Shown here: piece after piece, positions 27,116-35,997 of the stretch
How positions within the stretch are numbered: position 1 is the first letter of the stretch
Layout of the letters: every line of letters starts with the position of its first letter
From: Microbispora catharanthi
Lineage (GTDB): Bacteria; Actinomycetota; Actinomycetes; Streptosporangiales; Streptosporangiaceae
DNA length: 64,000 nucleotides
Direction: 5' to 3'
NCBI RefSeq assembly: GCF_006334915.2
Contig: NZ_VDMA02000022.1
Span: 91,118-155,117 of the forward strand
Notes under the pieces: model-generated
What the model was told of the DNA's origin: nothing
What the model saw: the letters and a program-made list of their open reading frames with translations, nothing else
Database searches by the model: none
Position numbers and translations under genes: made by a program

Positions 27116-28051
27116 TCATTCCTTGACGCTTCCGGCGGCCAGGCCCGACTGCCAGTAGCGCTGTAGCAGCAGGAACGCCGCGATCAGCGGGACGACGGTG
27201 AGCAGCGATCCGGTGATCACGAGGTTGAAGACGGCCTCGCCGCCCGCCGTGAGAGCCTGCTGGTTCCATTCCTTGAGACCGACGGTGAGCGGATACCAGT
27301 CGGGGTCCTTCAGCATGATCAGCGGCAGGAAGTAGTTGTTCCAGGTCGCGACCACGTTGAAGAGCAGGACCGTGACCAGGCCGGGCGCCAGCAGCGGCAG
27401 GCTGATGCGGAAGAAGGTGCGGAACTCGCCCGAGCCGTCCACCCGCGCCGACTCGAGGATCTCCTTCGGGACGGCGTCGGTGGAGAAGGTCCACATCAGA
27501 TAGAGGCCGAACGGCGAGACCAGCGACGGGATGATGATCGCCCACGGGGTGTCGGTCAGGCCCATCTTGGCGAACATCAGGAACGTGGGGACGGCGAGCG
27601 CGGTGCCGGGCACCGCCACCGCCCCGATCACCACGGCGAACACCGCCTTCTTGCCGGGGAAGTCGAACTTCGCCAGCCCGTAGCCGGCGAGCGTCGCCAG
27701 CAGGGTCGCGCCGCCCGCCCCGACGACCACGTACAGCAGGGTGTTGAGCAGCCAGCGGACGAAGATCCCGTCCTTGTAGGTGAAGGTCGTGCCGATGTTG
27801 TCGAACAGGGCGAAGTCGCCGTTGAACCACAGGCCGAAGGAGCCCAGCAGCCCCTCCTGGGTCTTGGTGGCGTTGATCATCAGCCACACCAGGGGGAGCA
27901 GCGTGTAGACGAGCATGAGCGCGGTCAGCACGGTCAGCGTCGCGCTGCGGCGGCCTGGCGCGGACCGGCGCCTCCGGACGACCAGGGGGCCCCGGGCCGC
28001 GACGCTCTTCTGACGAGGCGCTCGGTCGGCGGTGGGAGTGGAGGTCGCCAT
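27116..28051 (-). CDS. Carbohydrate ABC transporter permease, MalG type
   Basis: A 311-residue inner-membrane protein with six helices, the first at about 38-60 after a basic cytoplasmic tail. The EAA loop that contacts the ATPase reads EILESARVDGSGEFRTFF-RISLPLLAPG, with the conserved Glu, Ala and Gly. It starts three bases after the stop of the partner permease. Together they form the sugar channel for the adjacent lipoprotein. Confidence 0.95.
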   Translation of the reverse strand: MATSTPTADRAPRQKSVAARGPLVVRRRRSAPGRRSATLTVLTALMLVYTLLPLVWLMINATKTQEGLLGSFGLWFNGDFALFDNIGTTFTYKDGIFVRWLLNTLLYVVVGAGGATLLATLAGYGLAKFDFPGKKAVFAVVIGAVAVPGTALAVPTFLMFAKMGLTDTPWAIIIPSLVSPFGLYLMWTFSTDAVPKEILESARVDGSGEFRTFFRISLPLLAPGLVTVLLFNVVATWNNYFLPLIMLKDPDWYPLTVGLKEWNQQALTAGGEAVFNLVITGSLLTVVPLIAAFLLLQRYWQSGLAAGSVKE

Positions 28052-28054
28052 GGC

Positions 28055-28963
28055 TCAGACCGCCTTCCGCATGCCGCGCAGCTGGACGAGGTAGGCGACG
28101 ATCATCGTGATGATCCCCATGACGATGGCGACCGTCGCCGAGTAGTTGAACTGCTGGCCCGCGAAGGACAGCGAGTAGGCGTAGTAGTTCGGCGTGAAGT
28201 AGGTGGTGACCGAGTTCGGCGCGATCGTCTTGAGGATGCTCGGCTCGTTGAACAGCTGGAAGCTGCCGATGATCGAGAAGATCGTGGCGATCAGCAGCGC
28301 GCCGCGCAGGGCGGGCAGCTTGATCGCCCAGATGATCCGGAGCTGGCCGGCCCCGTCGAGCGCGGCGGCCTCGTACAGCGAGGGGTTCACCACCTTCAGC
28401 GCCGAGTAGAGGATCAGCATGTTGTAGCCCACGAACTCCCAGGTCACGATGTTGCCGATGGAGGCGAGGACCAGGTCGGGCGACAGCGGGTCGGGCAGCG
28501 AGAGCCCGAACGCCTCGTTGATGTTGCCGACCAGGCCGAACCTGGTGCCGTACATGAAGCCCCACATCAGCGCGGCGACGACCGCGGGCACCGCGTACGG
28601 CAGGAACACCGAGATCCGGAAGAACGCCGACCCGTACAGCCTGCCGCTGTCGATCGCGAGCGCGACCAGCAGCGCGAGGAACAACATGATCGGCACCTGG
28701 ACGACCAGGAAGAGCGCGACGCGCCCGAACGCCGACCAGAACTGCGGGTCCTGCAGGACCTTGAGGTAGTTGTCGGCGCCGACGAAGGCGGTCCCGCCGA
28801 TGAGCCGGGTGCGGAACAGGCTCAGGTAGATCGAGTACGCGATCGGGGCAAGGAAGACCAGCGCGAAGACCGCCATGAACGGCCCGACGAACTGCCAGCC
28901 CACCCACGACCGGCGTCTGGCGGCCAAGACCCCCCGAGCGTTCGAATACCCTTCCGAGACCAC
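28055..28963 (-). CDS. Carbohydrate ABC transporter permease, MalF type
   Basis: A 302-residue permease. GTG 28961-28963 follows GAGGAG at seven bases. Six helices are visible starting at about 25; the EAA loop is LYEAAALDGAGQLRIIWAIKLP in parts (SLYEAAALDGAGQ, IKLPALRG). First gene of the operon permease-permease-binding protein-GH42, directly downstream of LacI-type operators and divergent from the LacI gene. Confidence 0.95.
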   Translation of the reverse strand: MVSEGYSNARGVLAARRRSWVGWQFVGPFMAVFALVFLAPIAYSIYLSLFRTRLIGGTAFVGADNYLKVLQDPQFWSAFGRVALFLVVQVPIMLFLALLVALAIDSGRLYGSAFFRISVFLPYAVPAVVAALMWGFMYGTRFGLVGNINEAFGLSLPDPLSPDLVLASIGNIVTWEFVGYNMLILYSALKVVNPSLYEAAALDGAGQLRIIWAIKLPALRGALLIATIFSIIGSFQLFNEPSILKTIAPNSVTTYFTPNYYAYSLSFAGQQFNYSATVAIVMGIITMIVAYLVQLRGMRKAV

Positions 28964-29008
28964 CGGCTCGCTCCTCTCCGCGGCGTGGTTACCGGCCGTG
29001 ACTCTCTC

Positions 29009-29044
29009 GTTTACGTGGCATCACGAGCATGTTTACGTGAACAT
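29009..29044. promoter_or_regulatory. Two LacI-type operator sites at the transporter promoter
   Basis: GTTTACGTGGCA (29009-29020) and the near-palindrome ATGTTTACGTGAACAT (29029-29044) have centres 22 bp apart, two helical turns, and lie 46-81 bases upstream of the first permease. They share the GTTTACGT core with the perfect site at 29107. Members of the LacI/GalR family bind such 12-16-bp palindromes with a central CG. Repressor: very likely the divergent gene. Confidence 0.75.
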
Positions 29045-29106
29045 CGCGAGCGAACGAGCACGGCTCGGTTGTCGCGGAGGGTGATTTCTCGAGTCGCCGA
29101 GGTTAT

Positions 29107-29118
29107 GTTTACGTAAAC
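29107..29118. promoter_or_regulatory. Perfect LacI-type operator GTTTACGTAAAC
   Basis: A perfect 12-bp palindrome with central CG, 76 bp from the second upstream site and 121 bases before the LacI start. Its position suits autorepression and DNA looping with the 29009-29044 pair. Confidence 0.78.
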
Positions 29119-29239
29119 TTCTGCTGCGGTATGGTGGCACCCGTCCTACGAGAGGTCAAGGGCTCCCCACGTCACGCCCGGTCGGATCGCGGCGTACGAT
29201 CTCCGGCGACGGGGACGAGCAGGCGGGAGCGACACAGGA

Positions 29240-30337
29240 ATGGATCCGGACGGCCCGGCCCGGCAGGTCCCGGCGCCGACGGGCGGCGCGCAGCGGGGCG
29301 GCTCGGGCATCCCGGGCGGGCGCCGTAAGCAGCGGGTGTCCATGGCCGACGTGGCCAGGCTCGCGGGCGTCTCGTCCCAGACGGTCTCCAGAGTCGCCAA
29401 CGGCCACCCCGGCGTCGTCGGCGCGACCCGCGAGCAGGTGCTCGCGGCGATGCGGGAGCTGGGCTACCGCCCCAACAGCGCCGCCCGGGCGCTGCGTTAC
29501 GGGCAGTTCAACACGATCGGCGTGATCCTCTTCGGGCTGGCCTCGACCGGCAACAGCCGCACCGTGGAGGCGATCGCCACCCACGCCGCGGCCGAGGGCT
29601 ACGCGATCACGCTGATCCCCATCGGCATCCCCACCCAGGACAACGTGCTGGGCGCCTTCACCCGGATGGGCGAGCTGGCAGTCGACGCCGTCATCGTCAT
29701 CATCGAGATCCACCTGCTCGACGCGGGCACGGTGACGCTTCCTCCCGGAGTCCACGTCGTCGTCGTGGACTCCGACGCCGGAGACCGCTACAGCGTCGTC
29801 GACACCGACCAGGCCGAAGGCGCCCGGCTCGCCGTACGCCACCTCCTCGACCTGGGGCACGAGACGGTCTGGCACGTCACCGGCCCGAAGACGTCCTTCG
29901 CCGGCCAGCGCCGCGCGCAGGCGTGGCGCCTGGCCCTGGAGGAGGCGGGACGTCCTGTGCCCCCGCCGCTGCACGGCGACTGGTCGGCCGAGTCGGGCTA
30001 CGCCGCCGGGCTGGCGCTCGCGGGCGAACCCGGCTGCACGGCGGTGTTCGCCTCCAACGACCAGATGGCCCTCGGCCTGCTGCGCGCCTTCCACGAGCGG
30101 GGGCGGGCGGTCCCCGCCGACATCAGCGTGGTCGGCTTCGACGACATCCCCGACGCCTCCTGCTTCGTGCCTCCGCTGACGACTGTCCACCAGGACTTCG
30201 CCGAGGTCGGCAGGCGCTGCGTCCAGGGGGTCCTGCGGCAGATCCGCGAGGGCGGCGCATCCCGGCCCGGCACCGAGCTCGTCCCCACCCGCCTTGTCGT
30301 CCGCGAGAGCACGGCGCCGCCGCCCACCCGGCCGTGA
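29240..30337 (+). CDS. LacI-family repressor of the beta-galactoside cassette
   Basis: A 365-residue regulator. A 30-residue Gly/Pro-rich extension precedes the HTH (VSMADVARLAGVSSQTVSRVANG, quoted in parts: MADVARLAGVSSQTVSRVA) with the hinge helix NSAARALRYG. The periplasmic-binding-like ligand core follows (TIGVILFGL, FASNDQMALGLLRAF, ISVVGFDDIPDASCFVPPLTT). ATG 29240 is used; the ATG at 29342 would cut into the HTH extension only and cannot be excluded. Divergent from the permease operon with GTTTACGTAAAC-like sites between; inducer is presumably the imported galactoside. Confidence 0.93.
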   Translation: MDPDGPARQVPAPTGGAQRGGSGIPGGRRKQRVSMADVARLAGVSSQTVSRVANGHPGVVGATREQVLAAMRELGYRPNSAARALRYGQFNTIGVILFGLASTGNSRTVEAIATHAAAEGYAITLIPIGIPTQDNVLGAFTRMGELAVDAVIVIIEIHLLDAGTVTLPPGVHVVVVDSDAGDRYSVVDTDQAEGARLAVRHLLDLGHETVWHVTGPKTSFAGQRRAQAWRLALEEAGRPVPPPLHGDWSAESGYAAGLALAGEPGCTAVFASNDQMALGLLRAFHERGRAVPADISVVGFDDIPDASCFVPPLTTVHQDFAEVGRRCVQGVLRQIREGGASRPGTELVPTRLVVRESTAPPPTRP

Positions 30338-30362
30338 GGCGGCATCCCGGGCAGGCCGAGCG

Positions 30363-31166
30363 TCATCTGGCCCTCCCGGCGGTCAGCGACGGCATGGCGG
30401 GGATCACGGCGGCGAGCCATCCGGCAGGGTCCGCGGTGAAGCGCGGCGCCGCCTGCGCCTCCCACCACGACCGCGCGGCGAGGACCGTCTCCGTCTGCCC
30501 CGTCCGGCCGTCCCGGTAGGCGACCTCGCGTTGCCCGGTCTCCCGGACGACGACGCGGCCCCGCTTCGCACCGGCCTCGTAGTCGTTCCAGTTGATGCCG
30601 TGGCCGGCCCACAGCATCTCCTGCATCTGCCCGGTGGATTTGCCGTGGAGCTCCCGGTGGGAGAACTTCGCCTGGGCGGCCATGGTGATGCTGTTGCGCA
30701 CGCAGTCGTTCTGCCGCCACAGGAAGTAGTTCGCGACTTCGAAAGGGTCGGCGAGGGTGAACGCGCGGGCGTCGAACATGGCACGCCGGCCGTCGGCGCC
30801 GCCGGTGACGTACGCCTCGTCGAACGTGATCGTCGCGATGCTCGCGGCCACGCTGACGATCTTTTGCGTCACGCCGCCGAACCACGGCTGCGAGGACGGG
30901 GTGGCGAAGTCGGTCATGAGGACGCTGCACTCGTCCGACTGGACGTACGCGAACACGCTGCCGGTGATCTCCTCGCACAACGCCCTGCCGACCTCGTTCA
31001 TGGCGTCCATGACGGCGCGGTCGAACGGCCGCCGGGCGTCGCGGAGGAAGGTGTGGAACGCCCGCCCGTCCACGCGGAGGATCGTGTACGCCCGGCGCGG
31101 CAGCACACTCCTGGTTACGTACTCGTACGCCTTCATGCGGTCGCCGAGCGCGGTCCTGTCGCTCAT
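30363..31166 (-). CDS. thg1: tRNA(His) guanylyltransferase family protein (Thg1/Thg1-like)
   Basis: A 267-residue protein starting at ATG 31166 behind AAGGAGAG. RVDGRAFHTF places a metal-binding Asp at residue 33, and YVQSDECSVLM places Asp78-Glu79; these correspond to the D29 and D76/E77 catalytic set of human Thg1. KFSHRELHGKST and LWAGHGINWNDYE are further family blocks. Thg1 adds G-1 to tRNA(His) in eukaryotes; bacterial and archaeal relatives are 3'-5' polymerases that repair 5' ends of tRNAs. In bacteria G-1 is normally genome-encoded, so the likely job is repair. Single gene, convergent with lacI. Confidence 0.93.
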   Translation of the reverse strand: MSDRTALGDRMKAYEYVTRSVLPRRAYTILRVDGRAFHTFLRDARRPFDRAVMDAMNEVGRALCEEITGSVFAYVQSDECSVLMTDFATPSSQPWFGGVTQKIVSVAASIATITFDEAYVTGGADGRRAMFDARAFTLADPFEVANYFLWRQNDCVRNSITMAAQAKFSHRELHGKSTGQMQEMLWAGHGINWNDYEAGAKRGRVVVRETGQREVAYRDGRTGQTETVLAARSWWEAQAAPRFTADPAGWLAAVIPAMPSLTAGRAR

Positions 31167-31338
31167 GCCGGTCTCTCCTTGGCCTCCGCCGCCTGGCCGG
31201 TCCCGGGGTGGGGTGGGTGATGCAGGATCTCACGCCACGGGGGAGGGGCCGCCACCGCTTATCGCCACCGAGGACGGAGGCCGGCATCCTCAAGGGCCGG
31301 TGGGTCAGGAGGCGGGGCGGGCCTCGCCGTCGGCCGGT

Positions 31339-32004
31339 TCAGCCGTCTACCTCTTCATCTTCATCGGGGACCTGGAGCCTGCCCAGGAGCATGAGCAGGA
31401 GCTCGTCCACGATCTGGTCGCGGGTGGCGTCGACCCAGCCGACGGCCCAGTCGTGCATGAGCCCGTTGATCGCTCCGATGAACGCGGCGGCCGTGACGCG
31501 GAAGTCGCGCGGGGGAATCTCGCCGCGGCCGGCGGCGTCGTCCAGCTGCTCGCACAGGAAGTCGATCCATCGGGCGCGGCGGTCCAGGCGCTGGCGGTCG
31601 AGCCGGGGACTGACGCCGATGATCTCCACGAACGCGATGCGGGTGTGGCGGGGGTCGGCGGTGGCCCCGGCGGCGTACGCGCGGAACAGCCGGGTGCAGC
31701 GGTCGATGGGCTCCAGGTGCCGCACCTGGGGCAGGACGTCGAGGACGGCCTGCTGGGCGGCGTCGTTGACGTACAGGTGCAGCTCGGCCAGCAGGTCCTC
31801 CAGGGTGTGGAACTCCTCGTAGAACTGGCGGCTGGACAGGCCCGCGGCCCGGCACACGTCCGTGATCCGGGTGGCCCGGTAGCCGGGGCCGGCGCCGAAC
31901 AGGTCGAGGCCCGCCTTCAAGAAGCGCCCGCGGCGCTCGGCCTGCCGTTCTGCCGCCGACCTGCCGCCGTACCGGCCCGCCGCCGGGGTGATCCTGCCCG
32001 CCAC
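31339..32004 (-). CDS. TetR-family regulator
   Basis: A 221-residue regulator. GTG 32002-32004 is preceded by GGAGG at five bases; longer upstream frames would cross the operator. The HTH is RATRITDVCRAAGLSSRQFYEEF (in parts: ITDVCRAAGLSSRQFYEEF) at about residues 45-65; the rest is the helical ligand domain. Divergent from a secreted beta-propeller gene with a 9-bp-arm dyad between, hence probable autoregulator and controller of that gene. Confidence 0.88.
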   Translation of the reverse strand: MAGRITPAAGRYGGRSAAERQAERRGRFLKAGLDLFGAGPGYRATRITDVCRAAGLSSRQFYEEFHTLEDLLAELHLYVNDAAQQAVLDVLPQVRHLEPIDRCTRLFRAYAAGATADPRHTRIAFVEIIGVSPRLDRQRLDRRARWIDFLCEQLDDAAGRGEIPPRDFRVTAAAFIGAINGLMHDWAVGWVDATRDQIVDELLLMLLGRLQVPDEDEEVDG

Positions 32005-32078
32005 CGCGTCCTCCGCATCCGTGATGCATGAATTTTGGGCCTTGTCGCGCGCGTCAGACGTGCCTACCATCCAGTAAC

Positions 32079-32106
32079 AAGTCTGAATATCAAGATGTTC
32101 AGACTT
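32079..32106. promoter_or_regulatory. TetR operator candidate
   Basis: AAGTCTGAA (32079-32087) and TTCAGACTT (32098-32106) are perfect inverted repeats around a 10-base AT-rich centre. The dyad lies 75 bases from the TetR start and 86 from the beta-propeller start, in the only AT-rich part of this gap. Confidence 0.7.
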
Positions 32107-32191
32107 GCGCGGTCCGCGGGCGAAGGCGTGCGGACCGCTCGGCCGGCCATGCTCGCTCTCCGCCCACCTCCCACCCCCCCGGAGGAAGAAC

Positions 32192-33451
32192 ATGCACGCT
32201 TCGGCCCTCGCACGCCTGCGCAGATCCCTGCTCGCCGCCGCCGTGGCGGTCGCCGGCGCCGTCGTCTGCGGCGTTCCCGCCGGTCCCGCGAGCGCCGCCG
32301 ACGGACTGCGCGAGGTGATGTTCGTCGGCAACAACTGGGACGGCACCGCGGACGTCATCGAGTCGAGCGGGAGCTTCGCCAGGATCGGCCGGATCAACGT
32401 CATCCCCGACAAGGCCCGGCGGCTGGCCGAGATCTACCTCAACCCCATCAAGCTGGCCTTCTTCCTGGGCATCCGGCAGGGGCCCGGCGAAGGGCACGAC
32501 CAGTTCGTCGACGACATGTACGCCACCCCGGACGGCACGGCCATGGTTGTCTCCCGCCCGAGCTTCGCCGACGTGGTGTCGATCGACCTGGCCACCGGGG
32601 CTCTCAGATGGCGGTTCCCCGTCTCCGGCTTCCGCGCCGACCACATGGCCGTGTCGCCCGACGGCACCCGGGTCGCGGTGTCGGCCTCCACCTCCAACAC
32701 CGTGCACGTCCTGGACATCAACACCGGCAGGCAGCTCGGCTCGTTCGGCACGGGGGACAAGCCGCACGAGAACATCTTCACGGGCGGCGGCAAATACATC
32801 TGGAACATGTCGATCGGCGAGGTGAACAACGACTTCGACAGCCCGTCGCAGGACTGGCTGAAGGGCGACCGCCACATCACGATCGCGGACGCCTCGACGT
32901 ACAAGGTCGTCAGGACCATCGACATGCGCGACCGGCTGAACGCCTTCGGCCGCGGTGACCTGTCGGACGCGGTGCGGCCCGCCGTCTTCACCCCCGACGA
33001 GTCGAAGCTGTACTTCCAGGTCTCGTTCTTCAACGGCTTCGCCGAGTACGACACGGCCACCGACAAGATCACGCGGATCAAGACCCTGCCGAAGAACCCG
33101 GCCACCAGCGAGGACCGCACCACCTGGGTGAACGACTCCCGGCACCACGGGCTGTCGATCAACCCCGCCGGCGACAGGCTCTGCGTCGCCGCGACGATGG
33201 ACGACTACGCCACCGTCGTCGACCGGGCCACGCTGCAGGAGGGCCCGCTGGTGAGCGCGTCCAAGCCCTACTGGGCCACCGTCAGCGGCGACGGGCGGGC
33301 CTGCGTCATCTCCGAGAGCGGCGCCGACCGGGTCACCGCCATCGACTTCGCGACCGGGCAGAAGATCACCTCGGTGCCGGTCGGCGACCACCCGCAACGT
33401 GTCCGCATCGCCCGCATCCCGGCCGGTTGGACTCCTCCGGCCGTCGGCTGA
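32192..33451 (+). CDS. Secreted YVTN/YncE-type beta-propeller protein
   Basis: A 419-residue exported protein; ATG 32192 follows GGAGG. Residues 1-34 are a Sec signal (Ala-rich core, cut near ASA-AD). Repeated blade motifs include MYATPDGTAMVVSRPSF, MAVSPDGTRVAVSAS-TSNTVHVLDINTG, YWATVSGDGRACVIS and VTAIDFATGQKITSVPVG, as in YncE/NHL seven-bladed propellers that act outside the cell. No catalytic site is evident. Controlled, I infer, by the divergent TetR. Confidence 0.85.
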   Translation: MHASALARLRRSLLAAAVAVAGAVVCGVPAGPASAADGLREVMFVGNNWDGTADVIESSGSFARIGRINVIPDKARRLAEIYLNPIKLAFFLGIRQGPGEGHDQFVDDMYATPDGTAMVVSRPSFADVVSIDLATGALRWRFPVSGFRADHMAVSPDGTRVAVSASTSNTVHVLDINTGRQLGSFGTGDKPHENIFTGGGKYIWNMSIGEVNNDFDSPSQDWLKGDRHITIADASTYKVVRTIDMRDRLNAFGRGDLSDAVRPAVFTPDESKLYFQVSFFNGFAEYDTATDKITRIKTLPKNPATSEDRTTWVNDSRHHGLSINPAGDRLCVAATMDDYATVVDRATLQEGPLVSASKPYWATVSGDGRACVISESGADRVTAIDFATGQKITSVPVGDHPQRVRIARIPAGWTPPAVG

Positions 33452-33462
33452 ACCCCCGGGAG

Positions 33463-33490
33463 TGCCGGGACGGGCCGCCCCGTCCCGGCA
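33463..33490. terminator. Hairpin terminator between converging genes
   Basis: Perfect 12-bp stem (TGCCGGGACGGG with its complement) and a CCGC loop, twelve bases after the beta-propeller stop and facing the ferredoxin gene 3' end. No U-run, as is common in this GC range. Confidence 0.7.
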
Positions 33491-33618
33491 TCACCGGACG
33501 CGCTCGCCCGGCCTTCGGATTCGTATCCGCTCGTCAGCCGGACGGCGACCACGACGGCCACCACGAGCGCGATCGCGTGGAGATGCGGGCACGCTCCCCG
33601 GGGGAGCTCCGTGGAGAC

Positions 33619-33822
33619 TCAGGCGTCGTCGCCCTCCAGTTGAATGGCCGCGGCAGGGCAGACGGCGGCGGCCTCGCGGACCGCGGTGTGCTGGTCCTCG
33701 GCGGGCTCGGGCTCCAGCAGCACGACGATGCCGTCCTCGTCGCGCTGGTCGAACACCTCCGGTGCGATCAGCACGCACTGCCCGGCGCCGCAGCACTTCG
33801 CCTCGTCGACGATGACCTTCAT
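33619..33822 (-). CDS. P450-type 3Fe-4S/4Fe-4S ferredoxin
   Basis: A 67-residue electron carrier. I prefer the second ATG (33822), eight bases after AAGGAGG; the first (33828) is too close. Cluster ligands are Cys10 and Cys16 (CCGAGQC) and Cys55 (VCPAAAI), the CxxxxxC...CP pattern of actinobacterial P450 ferredoxins; Cys11 is an extra residue where Val or Ile is usual. It follows the P450 gene by 40 bases and should donate electrons to it. Confidence 0.93.
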   Translation of the reverse strand: MKVIVDEAKCCGAGQCVLIAPEVFDQRDEDGIVVLLEPEPAEDQHTAVREAAAVCPAAAIQLEGDDA

Positions 33823-33862
33823 GTCCATGTCCTCCTTGCCGATCGAGCCTTGTCTCCAGGGG

Positions 33863-35074
33863 TCACCAGCGGACCGGGACCTCGCGCAGGCCGCCGACGG
33901 CCAGCCCCTCCACGCGTTCCAGCTCCTCCACCGGCACGGCCAGCTCCAGCGTCGGCAGCCTGCGCAGCAGCACCTCCAGGACGACCTGCAGCTCGGTGCG
34001 GGCCAGCGCCTGCCCCAGGCAGGAGTGGGCGCCGGAGCCGAAGGCCAGGTGGGGGTTCGGGCTGCGGGTCAGGTCCATCTCGCCGGCGTTCTCGAACGCG
34101 GTCTCGTCGCGGTTGGCGGCGGCCATGCTGCACACCACGGTCGTGCCGCGGGGCAGGACCGCCCCGCTGACCTCGGTCTCCGCGTTGAGGTAGCGGGGCA
34201 GGCCGAAGCCGGAGTTGGCGTCGAAGCGCAGCGACTCCTCCACCGTGGTGCGGATCAGCGACGGGTCGGCCAGCAGCCGCTCCCACCGGGAGCGGTCGGC
34301 CAGCAACATGGAGACCAGCTTGCCGATCATGTTGGCGGTGGTCTCGTGCCCGGCGACCAGCAGCGCCATGCCGGTGACCAGGATCTGGATGTCGGACAGC
34401 CCGCCGTCTTCCGGGCCGCCGGCCGTGATCAGCTCGCTCAGCAGGTCGTCGCCGGGGTCGGCACGCTTGCCGGCGACGAGGTCGGACATGTACTGGAAGA
34501 ACTCGGCCTGGGCGGCCTCGATCTCGGCCTTGCCGTAGCGGGTGAGGTTGAGCAGCGTGTCGGACCAGTAGGAGAACCGGTCCCGGTCGGCGGCGGGCAC
34601 TCCGAGCATGTCGCAGATCACGTAGACCGGCAGGGGAAAGCCGAGGCCGGCCCTGAGGTCGCCCGGGGCGCCGCGCTTGACCATGTCGTCGATGAGATCC
34701 TCGGCGATCCGGATCATGGCCGGCCGCATGGCGTTCATGCGCTTGGCGGTGAACCACTTGCCGACCAGGCGCCGCCACCGCTGGTGCTCCTCGCCGCTGT
34801 CGGGGATGATCGTCGCCATCTCGCTGCTGAACACCCCGCCGCCGTCCGCCGACAGCCGGGCCGCGTCCGGCGCGTTGAGCTGGCGGGTGAAGCGCGGGTC
34901 GGCCAGCACCTGCTTGACGTCCTCGTAGCGGGTCAGCAGCGTCGCCCGGTCGCCGCTGGGCAGCGTGACGTGGGCCACCGGGCATCGGGCACGCAACTCG
35001 GCCCACTCCGCGGGCGGGTCCAGCGCCGCGTCGTTCGGGATCGGGTAGCTCAGAACCTGCTCGTCGACACTCAT
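33863..35074 (-). CDS. Cytochrome P450
   Basis: A 403-residue soluble bacterial P450. ATG 35074 has GAGGAG at seven bases. The I-helix oxygen groove is LLVAGHETTAN, the K-helix ESLR, and the heme loop FGSGAHSCLGQALAR with the thiolate Cys352. DPRFTRQLNAP and the overall pattern fit the CYP105/107-like group of actinomycetes. Ferredoxin lies downstream; a TetR gene is divergent upstream. Substrate unknown; no pathway genes adjoin. Confidence 0.96.
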   Translation of the reverse strand: MSVDEQVLSYPIPNDAALDPPAEWAELRARCPVAHVTLPSGDRATLLTRYEDVKQVLADPRFTRQLNAPDAARLSADGGGVFSSEMATIIPDSGEEHQRWRRLVGKWFTAKRMNAMRPAMIRIAEDLIDDMVKRGAPGDLRAGLGFPLPVYVICDMLGVPAADRDRFSYWSDTLLNLTRYGKAEIEAAQAEFFQYMSDLVAGKRADPGDDLLSELITAGGPEDGGLSDIQILVTGMALLVAGHETTANMIGKLVSMLLADRSRWERLLADPSLIRTTVEESLRFDANSGFGLPRYLNAETEVSGAVLPRGTTVVCSMAAANRDETAFENAGEMDLTRSPNPHLAFGSGAHSCLGQALARTELQVVLEVLLRRLPTLELAVPVEELERVEGLAVGGLREVPVRW

Positions 35075-35341
35075 TCGGCATCTCCTCTTATAGATGGTCG
35101 GTCGCCGTGCACCCTCAGATTCGGGAGGACGGCAGATCGGAAGGACGGCGCCCATCACGTATGCCCGGATTGGTGTGAAGGCCGGTCGTGCCGGTGCCCG
35201 TCTGCATGCAAACTCCCGGGCGTCTCGGGGCGGAGATTTCAGGGCGGCGGGCGGTCGTACGGCGGATGCGGCTCGTCGCCGACGATCACAACCCGCTTCA
35301 CGACTGCCCCAGCGTGTTCATCGCGTTCCCTCCGACAGCCG

Positions 35342-35896
35342 GTGAGACCGGCGACGGGGACGAACAGGGGACCCAGCGCCGCGGCGGGCAACCGGGCGGC
35401 GCTGATCGCCGCGGCCCGGGAGGTGTTCGCCGCCGCCGGGTACGACGCGCCGCTCAGCGCGGTCGCCCGCGCCGCAGGGGTCGGCCAGGGCAGCCTCTAC
35501 CGGCACTTCCCCGACCGCACCAGCCTCGCCCTGGCCGTGTTCGAGGACGGCGTCGCCGAGCTGGAGGCGCTGGCCGCCGAGCCCGGTGCGACGCTCGACG
35601 ACCTGCTGACCCTGATCACGGAGCAGACCATCGCCTCGACCGCGTTCATCGAGATGGTCAGCGCGTACGGCGACGACCTGCGGATCATCGCCGTACGCGA
35701 CCGCGTGGCCAAGGTGCTCGACGGCAAGCTCGCCGAGGCCCGGCGCGTGGGGCACGTCCGTGCGGACCTCGCCACCGAGGACCTGATCCTGGCCGTCGGC
35801 ATGTTCGCCGCGGTCCTCACCATGAGACCGGCGCCGGCCCGGCGCGTCGCCGCCGCACGGGCGTGGGCCCTGCTGCGCAAGGGCATGGACGCCTGA
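35342..35896 (+). CDS. TetR-family regulator, divergent from the P450 gene
   Basis: A 184-residue regulator with HTH LSAVARAAGVGQGSLYRHFPDR at about residues 36-57 (in parts: VARAAGVGQGSLYRHF). The first in-frame start that keeps the whole domain is GTG 35342; there is no ribosome site, so the start may be elsewhere or the mRNA leaderless. The domain and TMRPAPARRVAAARAWALL tail match regulators of the SbtR-like group. The 267-base gap to the P450 gene shows no clear dyad. Confidence 0.8.
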   Translation: MRPATGTNRGPSAAAGNRAALIAAAREVFAAAGYDAPLSAVARAAGVGQGSLYRHFPDRTSLALAVFEDGVAELEALAAEPGATLDDLLTLITEQTIASTAFIEMVSAYGDDLRIIAVRDRVAKVLDGKLAEARRVGHVRADLATEDLILAVGMFAAVLTMRPAPARRVAAARAWALLRKGMDA

Positions 35897-35997
35897 CCGG
35901 GCGGTCCGGCGAGAACCGAGCGAACCACACTCGGCCGCGCGGCGCGCGTAAGCGCATCTCCTCGGGACACGACAACGGGGAGGCGCATGGAGGACGG

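Noticed and set aside
29156..30190. Minus-strand frame antisense to lacI
   Set aside because: Mirror frame; lacI has a full HTH and ligand domain.
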